Assembly: GCA_029204225.1 (NCBI GenBank)
Contig: CM055093.1
Location: 46,422,338-46,486,337 of the forward strand
Length of the DNA stretch: 64,000 bases
Direction of reading: 5' to 3'
From: Diphasiastrum complanatum
Lineage: Eukaryota > Streptophyta > Lycopodiopsida > Lycopodiales > Lycopodiaceae
Shown here: positions 34,601 to 46,600 of the stretch, in pieces
How the letters are laid out: the number at the start of each line of letters is the position of its first letter
Position numbering within the stretch: the first letter of the stretch is position 1
Position numbers and translations under genes: made by a program
Notes under the pieces: model-generated
Seen by the model: the letters and a program-made list of their open reading frames with translations, nothing else
Told to the model about the DNA's origin: nothing
Databases searched by the model: none

Positions 34601-37600
34601 GGGTAAAAGAGACTCTGAGTCTTCAACGTCATCTGATGTATACTCGGACTCATCAGCCTCAACGGAAGGTGCCATTTGCTTGGATGAACTGGCACCAGCC
34701 CCAGGAACTAGTTCTAAAGTCTGTAACTGTCTGCTCTCGGCTAACCTCCAAATGGTGGAGAGGTAAGCATCATGCTGACACTTCCCCCTCAAGGACGAGT
34801 AGCTTATTATGAATCTGAGTAAATCTCAGCTTGTTTATCATAGGCATTCATTTGAGGGCATTTGCTATTGTATTGAACTTGCCTCATCTATATTTGATAG
34901 ACATATCAAACTCTTGCATTAACTAAGCCCAACGAGCTTTTCGACCTCTGAGCTCAGGCTGATTGCAAGGGTACCTAAGGCTTTCATGGTCTGTCAGGAT
35001 CTCAAAGTTGGCACCATACACATAAGGCCTCCAAGTCTTAAGGGCATGTAGTATAGATGAGAGTTCCTTTTCATAGGCACTATACCTAGTCTGTGCTGGT
35101 TCGAGTTTCTTACTTTCGAATGCAGCTGGTCGTCCATTCTGAGTTAGTACAACACCAACTGCAAAGTCGCTGGCATCTGTTTTGACCACAAATGGCAGAT
35201 TGGAATTGATGACTTTAAAAACTAATGCGATAGCTAAGGCCGTTTTGAGAGCATCAAAGCTCTCTTGTTGTGCGGACCCCCATATGAACCCCTTCCCCGT
35301 CCCCTTAAGAAGATTTGTCATAGGAACTGTGCATATTCCTTGACAAATCGTATGTAATATCCCAACAAGCCTAGAAAGACTTGTAGGTCTGAAATATTTA
35401 ACCTTGCTGGGGTCCATCTTAATCCCATCTGCCGAGAATGTGACCCAAATAAGCTATTTCTTCAACGAAGAATTCACTTAGGCTTCTGAGCATAAAGCTT
35501 ATGCTTTATGAGTAGCCGAAACACCTTTCTAAGGTGTTTAAGATGCTCTTTCCTCGTCTTATTGTACACGAGGATGTCATTTAAAAATACGGCTACGAAA
35601 CTTGCCTAAGTATGTTCCGAGGACACTGTTCATCAGGGTCATAAAGGTAGCTGGAGCATTGGTGAGTCTATTTATTGAAATACTTAGCCCTGTCGAGTTG
35701 CCTTCTTTTTCACGAAAAGCACTGGCGATGCCCATGGTGAACTATTGGTCTGAATTTGGCCTTTCCTAAGATAATCTAATAATTGCCTAATTATTTCTTC
35801 ATCCTCTGATCAGCTAACCCGATATGGAGGTTTGGAAACATGTGTTGTGCTAGGTACTAGGTTTATAACATGATCTACGTCTCTGCTAGGTGGTAAACCA
35901 TGCGGTAAATCTTCAGGAAAAACATCTTCAAATTCAGACAATAAAGTTTCTAATTTAGCTACCTGAGACTGTAAAGAACTGAAAGTAGAAACTTCTGAAA
36001 GAAACTGAAGGTCACATAAGAATACCTGGTGCTCGCTATCCTCGGTTAGCTGGGTTGCACACCATAGGACTATTGGGGACATTATGCTCCCCATGTAACT
36101 GGATTTTCCTGCCATTACGCTGAAAGCTGAGGTTGTTCTCTTGATAATTTCTTTGGAGGGCTAAGCTGTAGAGCCAGTCTCTCCCAAGAACAAGATCTGT
36201 GCGATCCAGGTGCATTATTTGAAAGTTAATTTCATATTGATACCCCTGAAAATCAAGACTTAAGCTACTTACCATAGTTTCCCAAATTTTCTCATCTTCA
36301 CCCTTGGCCAAAGAAACTATATACCTATGCTGACTAGGTATCTCTGGAAGCCTGAGTTTCTTGACCAGGGTGTAGTTGATGAAATTATGGGTTGCCCATG
36401 ACTCTAACTGACTGGTTGCCAATTTTACCATGCATATGTACTAGATCATGTGAGCCAAAGCTGGAGGGCCTCCCTAGCATTACAAAGGTTAATTGGCAAC
36501 AATGTTCATGGTCTTCATGAAACCCTTCTATCTTGGTAGCTGCTGAGTCATTTGGGAAGCTCATGGTTTGTATAAGGTGAACTTGTTTTTTTATCATTTT
36601 TTATTTTTTTTAATAAACGGCCCCTTGGAACACTGCCTGACTGTGTGTTCTCGTGCACACAAAGCACAAACGTTCTTGTTTGGCTTTCTCGAAATCTTCT
36701 GGTTTCAAGGGCTGAATGAGTGATGGACATTTCTGAGGAGCATTGTTTTTAGATTTTTCTTCTTTCTTTCTTTTCAAAATTTCTTTATAAATTGAAATCC
36801 CTTCTGAGAAGGCTGCTCAGAAGAGGGTTGTTGTTTCGCCTTCTTCCTGCCCACTGAACCATCATAGTTTTGGGCAAATCTTATAGCTTGCTCTAAGGAA
36901 GTAGGCGAATTTCTCTGAACTTCTACTTTATACTCATCTTGAAGCCCATGGACAAACCCTCTGATTTTTTGATAGTCATCCGTATTTTTAATTTGTAATA
37001 TGGCTTCTTGATACTGCGAGATGTACTGGGTTAAGGATTTGTCCATGGCTGTTTTCTCCCAGGTTTATCAAGCTCATTTTCCGGTAGGAACTCTCGTAGG
37101 AAGGCCTCTTCAAAAGCCTTCCATGACCGGGGGGGCCTGCCCGGTCTCCTGGAGGTTCAACCACCACTTGTAGGCCATGGGCCCTAGGGAAAGATTGGCT
37201 TCGATTGCTTGCAAATGGTCAGGGGTCTTTTTAAGAGCATGAATGTTCTTCCATTTGCTGAGGAAGGTGCGTAAAATATCTGCATTTCTGTCCTTCTCTT
37301 CCCCATTAAAAGTAGGAGGTTTTAAATCTTTGAAAAGACTGGGATGAGACCGACTGGGCTCACCCTTTGCTGATGGAAGTCGAGGTCCAAGGAGAGGGGT
37401 ACTGAGAAGTGGAGGGAAGACTACCCGTCGCGGAACTCATAATCAGACTTCTGAGTTCGGTGAACGAGTCTTCCGTACGAGATATGAAAATTGGCCAAGG
37501 CCAACTTCAACTCGTCCTCTTCTGTTACCAACTGGAGATCTGCTCCTTGGTAACAAATTCGTCTATATCATCGACGAATTGCTCTTGGTCTTTAACCTCC

Positions 37601-40600
37601 ATAGGTTCTTTCCTCTTACTGAAACTCAGGGATTCCATTTCCATTTCGTCGATGCCTCTCTCCAAGGGTTGATCAGGTCCCTGAGGAGTGGACATTTTTG
37701 GAACGGAAGAGGATACGGCTGATGTTCTGACTAAGAAAAGAAAAAAATACTAACTGAAGCTGAAAAGAAAGGGTAGAATACTTAGCTCTGTCTCAGGTCT
37801 ATACTTCTAGAGAAAAAGGAGGAAAACCCCTCAGTCTTTCTATGGCTGGCAAAACTGGCTCCCCGAACTGCATGCAGGATCTGCTGCAAGGAGGAACTGA
37901 CGGAAGGCAGTCCGGAAGATTTGGCTGCAGATTGGTCGAAAACCCTGGCTGTTTGGCTGTAAGCTGGTTACTGCTGAAAAACAACTCAATTTTTCGCCAA
38001 GAAAGGGAAAAAACAGCTTATAAATAGCGGTGAATAGCCTGATTTTCGATTTTGAAGCGGGCAGGAGCTAGAGCTGAAGTAGGTCGCCCTAGTCTGAGGA
38101 TACTTTGTGCCAAATTTCAGGTCAAACAGACAAAAACCCAAAAACTTATGCGACTTCAACTGCAACATCCCTGAAAAGCATCCAAAATTGTTTTTTTGTG
38201 ATATCTCCTCAACCACAGCTCCAAATTGGGTGAAATCAGCCCTAATTCTGTCCACCTACTGCCAAAATCTCAGAATGATCTGACATCTGTAGGAGATGTT
38301 ATGATCAACTAAAGTGCTGATTTTTCCCCTTTTCTCGGCAGCGATGGACTTGTAGGACGTTTTTGAGAAGTCTGCTGGAATAGCAACACTAGAGGTTTAA
38401 TAACACCTTAAAAAGTTGTCTCCACCTTTTCCCCCACCAAAATCCTCAAGAAACAAGCAAAATTTGAGATTTCTCCAGTTTCTCCCTCTAGAACGGGCTA
38501 TTCTCTCTCTAGAACGAGGCTCTAATACTAGTGTAAGAGATCTAGACACCATAGCAGGGCAAACACTAACTCATCCACTTAGCCTTGCCCCTAAGCCCCT
38601 CCTAGCCCAGTGTGAGGACTGGTAGCATGCGTGTTGCCAAGTGTCGGCCTCGTGGCTCTGACGTGGCCGACTGCATGTCGGTCCCCGACGGGGGCCCCTC
38701 CTGTTGACAGGTTCCCTAAGCTGTGTTAGGCCCTCTATGCCTGTGGCCCGTGGGTCTCTGAGTGATAGACCTTTCATTGAGCCTTTACTCATGAGATTGA
38801 ATTGTTTTCTCGTTCACTCAGAATTTGTATTTGTTTTAGTATTGGACTTGTTGCTCATCAAGCCTTTGCTCTTAGATTAGATTGCTATTTTCAGATCAAT
38901 CTTAGCTGCATACATTGTTCCTTACGCATTATTTACTTTTTTTAGTAAACTATTGTTTTGGTGTCATATGTTGCAAAAGCAGCTGCAAATGAAGATGAGC
39001 AAGCAGATGATGCTGTTGAAGAGGCCAAATTTTATGTACCTAAAGCATCTAAAAAGAAGGAAGTGAAGAAACAAGAAAAAGAAGCTCGAAGGCAGGTTAG
39101 TTGGTGGCTTATAGTTCTATGTTGTGTATAAATTTTAGTTGAAGTGTGTATCAGTTTTCCTTGGGGCTGGGTCATAGGGTGTATGATGAAACTACCTCTA
39201 GTGGCTGACCGTCGTCAAAGATAAGTGTCTATCGTTGCATGAAAGCCCTGGATGTATTGCAGACCATAGCTTTGGTCTTCGCAATGTTCACCCCCAAACC
39301 CCATCCGAGACAAAAAGCATGGAGACAATCCAACTCTTTGTAGACCCTCTCTAGTTGAGGGGACTAGAACCACATCATCTGTATAGAGAAGGATGGCAAT
39401 CAATATATTGCCCAGTCTGCAACTTGTATAGCTACACTGCTCGATGACCCGCTCTAGCTCTTCGATATACAATCTAAAAAGTGTAGGTGAGAGAGCAACT
39501 CTGCTTCACCTCAGTGGTGCTTCAGATCTGCTCAGAGATGCCATTGTCAGATCAAAAGCATTCCAGAACTCTCTCATAAAAAGCCATGGTTGCCAGGATA
39601 GTGTCAATAGAAGAATCCAAATAACGTAATCTTTGGATGAGTAAGACACGTGGAACAGGGTCAAAGGCCTTCCCGAAGTCCACAAAGCAGCAATAGATTT
39701 GCTTTCTCCTATGTGAAATTATGATCAACAATAAAATAGTGGGCCTTGAACGTTGCCTAGCCCAAAGCATATAATCTCTTGGATTTTGCCTCGGTGCTCA
39801 TCGTTGACTGAAGAATGTTACTATACAACTTTGTTATAAGGGCTCGAAGTGTGAAATTATGATCAATAGTAAATTAGTGGGCCCTGAACATGGAAACATG
39901 ACTAGGTCTAATGCACTGACGTCTGGCATGATGTCTGTCTCTCACTCGAATGCCTATGTCATTTTCTGATTTGTCCTTTGTATCCTCTATAGATCTATGC
40001 TTGCATCTAGTAAAGAACTTGTGATAGTCATGTAAAAGTTTGGCCCTCGGATAGATCTCCTCTTAGAGACGTTATCTCTCGTATCAAGAGAGAGAAAGCT
40101 TTATTAATGTCTTTTTATGCCAACAAGCATATAAGACAAAGTAGAACATGACGTGTGTAGAGCAACTAAGGGGAGCGTATGAACCCCTCCGAGTAACAAA
40201 AGCAGAAATACATAAAATCTAAAGCTAATATGAAGTGAGAATAGCAACACTGAACATTCTTGTTTCATGCCAATAGTACTCCATATTGGTTTTGATCTCC
40301 TGAATCACTCTTGAAATAGTCCCAAACTCTTGTAAATCTGTAAAAAAGCCTAAGTCTTGTAATCTCTGAATCTAGCAGTAGGAAGGTGATGTGCTGTACA
40401 TTGACTTTGATCTTGATGGTGGTCTCTTGTAGGAATAGGTGCATCCTCATCATCTAACTTTGAGTTTGTTCGTGTTCTTCTTTTGGAGAAGAAAGCTGTA
40501 ATGTGTGGCTGTGGATCTCGATAGTTTGACTGATCTTGGCTCAAATCTCTTTGCTGCAAAGACATCTCACATATAGTAAGGGCGACGCATCTGGGATTCT

Positions 40601-43600
40601 TGTTGACGATGAGAGAACGTAAAGTAGTGTGAATCTCTGAATAAGCAATAATACCTTCCAAGTACCTCAAAATAAGCAAGGCATTCAAAAATGAAGTGCT
40701 CCTTAGTCTCAACCAATGAGCTTCCATTGAAAGGAGAGAAATATATATGCTAAATGAATCCATTAGAGATGATGCCCCTGCTCCTAGATGGCACATGATG
40801 TCATCAATGCTAGCCATGGATATCGCTCTCTCCTTATATGATGTATCTACAACACCACTTGAAGAAGAATCACACACAAGGATATGGGTTGTGTCAAGAT
40901 CCCCCCAATGAATGGGTCTGAGACTATTAAGCACAATGGATACCAACATTGAATCTTGAACACTTTCTCCAACCGCAATAAGTTGTCCTCTCAAATCTTT
41001 CACCCGATTAAAGTAATCCGTTATTGATTCACCTGTACCCATCTTCAATTTGTTTAGCTTATTAGTCAAGAACAAGATTTTTGACTGATTCACCGTCTCA
41101 TACAAGTTCTTCAGTATATCCCAAGCCTCCTTGGGTCCAGCAGCATCTTTGATGTGAGAAATATCATATCTCTAACTGATAAGTTGATATGATGATTTTC
41201 TCCTACGTCTCTGATACTCCCGCAACTCCCTATCAGTATTAGGAGGTATCTCGACACCTGTGATCTCCCAATATTCTGGATCCTGGAGAATATTTTGCAT
41301 CTTGAACTTCCATATGCTATAGTTCGTTCCATCTAGCTCGCCAGATTCCGGCAACACAGCATCGTTCAACCCTGCCATTATACTTATTTTTCAACAATTA
41401 TCTTTCCGAGAAAAATAGTTCAAAACCCTGCTGTGATCTGACAGAGATCAGGTCCGTAACAGCAGCAGCAGAGATCAGGTCCAAAACAGTAGCAATCTGG
41501 CAGCGATCAGGTCTGTAACAGCAGCAGCAGAGATCAGGTCTGTAACAGCAGCAGCAGAGATCAGGTCCGAAACAGTAGCAATTTGCAGCGATCAGGTCTG
41601 AAACTGCAGGGATCTGGTCTGTTTCCAGTGATCAACCTGTTTTCCAGCGACGAAGCCTGATTTTTAGACAGCGATCAGATCTGAAAAACAGCGTTTGTAG
41701 TAGCGATCAGGTCAGAAACATTGCTTTGTGGCTGTCAGACAGCGAACAATGGAGTTCCACCAAACAGTCAGGCAACGATCAGCCTGTAGACAAAGATCTG
41801 AGACAGTAAACAGTATCTAAGCGTTCCAACAGATCTGATTCTAGTGAAGTGATCAACATGCAATCAGCGATCCAACAGCCAGCGATCCACCCCTTCAATA
41901 ATCTTCTTGCATCCCTGCAAAAGCAAATTCTCTCTCTCAAAAATTCTTGGATCTTGACAGCTCCAGGTCACAAAGCCTTCTCTGATACCATGTCAGAATT
42001 TGTCATACAAATTCTAGGAGGAGTTACTAGTCCTACTAGCACTCACACAAACTAAGCATAGAGATTAAAGAGAATTCAGGTTATAGAAGAATTGAGCAAA
42101 GCTCTAAAACACTAGAATGAGATTGTGGTGTGGTGCCAGCCTACATATATACTTTCTCTAATCTATGTGAAAACCTAAAAGCATAAAACAAATAGCAAAA
42201 GACAAAAAGCTATTTCCTAATATTACTATCTATATTGGGTAAAAAGGCCAAGATGTATTTCTAAGTAGTAAAACAAGTCCTAATCTAGTAGCAATGCGCC
42301 CACCTACATGCATGAAAATGACTTATTATAAATAGCAACAGCCCCCATATAATATGACCTACTAAAAATAGTAATTGCCCCAAAAATAGCATGCAGGCAT
42401 GGCCAATTTCACACTAAGGGGTACATTAATTCCTAACAGATCCATGACAATTCAAATGCTCACGTAAGTGAATGTATCAAAGCATGGGGTTTATGCTTGA
42501 AGCTACTTCATCAACCAGGACTAGGCTTTCGTTTGTGAAGCAAAAATTTCACACTATGAAGCTGAGTGAATTTGTGAAGGTGAATTCGTGTCATGTGGGT
42601 AATATGGTTCTAGTTGAAAAATAGTGGATTATGCGTTGGCTGTAATATCGTTTTCCCCAAAGACGAAGATGTTGAGGAAGGAATTTTACACTTGGATTAG
42701 CCACTAACCAACAAGAAAAACATCCTCTAATGGAAAGGAAGAAGTGGAACTTGCTTCCATTGTGGATCGCAGTTACGAATAAAGCCACAGCTGATCTAAA
42801 GCTAAGCTATGAAAGCATCACATAAGCAAGACTTAAGCTATGAGAACAGCACATAAGCAAGACTTAACCCTAGAAAGCAGGAAAGAGAGAGATTAAGGAG
42901 ACTAAAGAGAGAGATCAATATCATCAGCTGAATAACAAATGACACAGTTTCCCTACTTATAGCCAAGAGAAAGCCCTAAAAGGAAGCTTCCGGTGGCTAG
43001 GGCCCAACTGGGAGGGAAAATAGTGCGCCCTCCAAGAAGGCCCCCACTCTCCAGTAATATGTCCAAATGGCCTAATAATGAATAATAAGGCCAAAGGCCA
43101 ACCATATAGTCTAAGTGTCACTAATGAATAAAAAAGGGCCCAAGGCCTGCTTATGCATAAAGTAAAGTAAATGTAAATGGACGCGGCGAATGTAATGAGC
43201 CGAGTCCATAACTATCGCTATGCATTGGAATGTAGATCTAAGCAAGTCTCCAATGCGAATCAACGTATAGGGGAGAAACTCACATTAAAAAGAACCCGAG
43301 GTAGAACTTTACATGTATTCAATAGACATTTGATTTTCGAAGTGTCTATTTGTAGGTAGCTTTCTTTTGGCTTAAGAGACAACGATAATGGCATTGAGTT
43401 TTTCGGAGGAGGTGTGGAGTGGATGTATAAGATGAAGGTGGAATATATTTAAGTACCAAAGGTACATAAGACTAAAGTCTACATTTCAAAGTATTTTTCA
43501 TGCTATGGGAGTGTAAAATGTCTCAAGAATGAATTAATTTTTTGAACAAAGTTGAAACTGAAGGCTCCTGCTCAGAAAGCACTCTAGAGGAAGTGCATGC

Positions 43601-46600
43601 TATCAATAGATTTTTGCTTGTATGCTCCTATGTCACCCAAATGACATAACGCTGTGTATGTAACTGATTAATTAAAAGATATCCTCCATTTACATGGGGA
43701 GCATGGCAAACTCAGCTAAGATTGGATAGCGGGAAGCAAACGGCCTTATGGCAGAGAATTATAGAGAAGAGAGAAGATTGGATTGTTCAGGGTGAGAAGA
43801 AAAATAATTAGAAAGTTCTGTGATACCATGTTATGAACTTCATCATGAATTTGGCATCACATAAGAACAATAGACAGTAAAAGATGAAGCAAATAGCATC
43901 CTCCAACTAAGGATAATCAAATATAGTAAAATAGCCGATCCTTCTACATGGAAGAACAGTGAGTCTCCTGCAAAGAACTCAAGGGTAATCAATTATTAGC
44001 TGCTGGAGTGAATGAGGGTACTTCTACTTACACTGGTTTGGGGGTCTTAGCGAAACCTTGTTGGAAATCTCACCGCATAGGGTTCGTATTTACTAGTTCC
44101 TAGGAGGGTTTGTGTCCCACCACTTGGTGGTTGGTACAATAACTCTAGTGACTCTAAGACATGTCTCTAACTTACATGAAAGCAATAATTGGGTCATGTG
44201 CCTATGATGTCATATATTAAAGTCCTACATGTGTTTTAAAAAATACTAATACTATAATGTGTTTTTGAAAAATAGAAATTTTGTATGACCTTGCTTAGCT
44301 TATTGGACATAGAAGGTACAACCCTAGAATTGTGAAGAGCTACATGCCAACATCAAATAACTGAATACCTCTAATTCTGGAGACTGATCAAAGTGATTCT
44401 GCCTTGTTTGTTGAGGCTTATATCAGCACCTCCAAGCAAAGAAATTGCCAAGCAATCTCAGAAACAATGAATTAAGGTCTCTCTTCCAATGGTAGATTAT
44501 CTCATCTGACCAACAATCAGGCTGTGTTCATTCATTGATAGCTCATTCCAGTTAACCCCTTATGAAGTAGCAGATTTGACACTCGCTTTAAGAATGCAGT
44601 GACAATATTGTAAGTAGACCATCAAGTTGTAGCTGCAGTGAGCTGCCGCTTGCGTGTCATGCCTTTATTTCTTGTTATGGAAGCCGTTAGAGTACTCTCA
44701 GTAGACTAGAATTATGTGCGCAATCAAAAGTATTTGAATTTGTATGTGCTACGAAAAGGTAATATCTGATGATTTTTATGTGCTTTTAATGTAGGTAGAA
44801 GTTGTGAGGTGTAGGTAGAATAATATAGTCTGCTGGAAGTTTGTGAGGTGTAGGTAGAAGTTTTGTCAGTGTGTGACATTTCAAGCATTTTCTTGTGGTG
44901 CAAGATCTTATCTTTGTTCTAACTTGTTTCTACTTTACAGTTGTGGTCATAGAATTGATTGCATGTTGTTAATACTTTAGGCTGAAGTTGCATCCCAAGA
45001 TTCACGGAGAGAGAAACAAGACAGGCATGCAGAAATGCGACGCAGAAAGGATGAAGAGAGAGAAGCCAAGGAACTTGAACAGGTTTGCTACAATCTGCTT
45101 TGCTTGAGAGTGCCCTGGTTGTCCCTTTCCAGGTGTTATTGTTGCCAACACCAGTATGTGTGACATATGGGTGTCTAGTACCGTCTGTGTTTCTTGAAAT
45201 GCTTCAAATGAAATCTTCAAGATCATGCTGAATTACACTTTGGAGAGAGATTTTATTTTAAATGCTTGCTCCAATCTAAATGCTATTTACAAAATCCAGG
45301 ACGTTCGTTCTTTCATAGTTTTTCCTTCTTCCAGTTGATTTAAATGGCATATAGGACAAAGAGCATGCATGCTTGGTTGCCATTGAAAGAGGAAATTCTC
45401 TAGCAACTTTTATTTCTTTACACCAAAATCATGCAAAATGTTGTTATCTGTGAGAGATTTCCTTTTTTCACAAATCCACAATCTCCACATAGCATTTCTG
45501 CTGCAACAGAAGATGTAAGACAATGACATCTCTATGTAAACATTCTGCATGAATATGGTAGAAATCTTTAGTCTGAACCATAGTTGCAGCGAATTTCGAT
45601 TCGCTGGGTCTGCGATTCGCGGGTCGCGATTCTGCGAATCGCGATTCGCGACCCAGAATCGCAAAAAAAAAAAAAAAATATTACTAAATTTTTTTTAGGG
45701 GATCAATGGTCAAACCAGCGTTTTGCCTCTCAGAAGTGCAGTAGATGAGGCACAAACAGATCTTATTTTCAGTAGCTATCCGGTGGTCATTTGCTCTGGT
45801 TTTCAGTAAATGTTAATGCTACAGTTTGGACTATCAACTGTATGGATGATGATCACTTTTGCAATTGGTTCACTGGAGATGTGAGTGCAATGTACATACA
45901 GTTGGGGGCATAAATATTGGGCCCTTCTCGGCGCGCATTTGGACCCCATTTTTATCTACAGGGGGGCGGTGGCATTTTTATCTACAGTGTCTATATAGCA
46001 AGAAGCTCTAGGGGGTTCCGGGGACAGTAGCCCCCCGGGAAACGGGGGGTTTGGGGGGCGGTAGCCCCCCGAGAAGCGGGGGGTTCGGGGGGCGGCAGCC
46101 CCCTGGTGGGGGGTTTGGGGGGCAACGCCTCCCAACGGCGGGGTCCGGGGGCTGCCGGTAGACCCCGGCCCCGACGGTAAGGCCTCTTCATGATTTGGCC
46201 TTCCAACTCCCCGAGTGAAAACACACTTTTTGGTGTTTCGCACCCGAAACAGTCGGCAAACTACACAACCATAATCCCCTCGATCAGAGCTTTCATCTGA
46301 TACCCATATTGCCTAAAAAAATTTCAAAAAAAAAAAAAAATCGATTCTACACGATTCTGGGAAAATCCCGAATCGCGATTCAGATCGCGATTCTGAATCG
46401 CGATTCGGGAATCGCGCTGCAACTATGGTCTGAACACTAGATTCCCATGGTGCTGTCTATTACCCTAAATAGATTTTTTCTGGAAGCCAGTTCCACTCTA
46501 AACTTGTGGACCTAGAAAATGAGAAAATAAGGAAAAAGATACTCAAATGGAGGAACACCAGACATCAGAAAGTAGACCGAAAAAATTAATTTGGAATAAA

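Larger units (their letters stand above)
29780..38760 (-). mobile_element. Ty3/gypsy retrotransposon A, decayed, in DDRGK1 intron 2
   Basis: A - strand gypsy element with LTRs at both ends and, from right to left, a mutated primer-binding site, leader, gag, protease, RT, RNase H and integrase, followed by a purine tract (reverse of CTCCCTCCCCCTT, from 33818) beside the left LTR. This pol order (integrase last) identifies Ty3/gypsy. The left LTR is split by element B, and the right LTR is truncated at 38760. All genes are frameshifted, and the RT active site carries Asn in place of the first catalytic Asp. It lies antisense to DDRGK1 within intron 2. Confidence 0.92.

Noticed and set aside
45956-46243. 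Proline and glycine-rich open frames of 77-95 codons
   Set aside because: They read through the GC-rich tandem array inside the TIR element; all frames of the array are open because of repetition.
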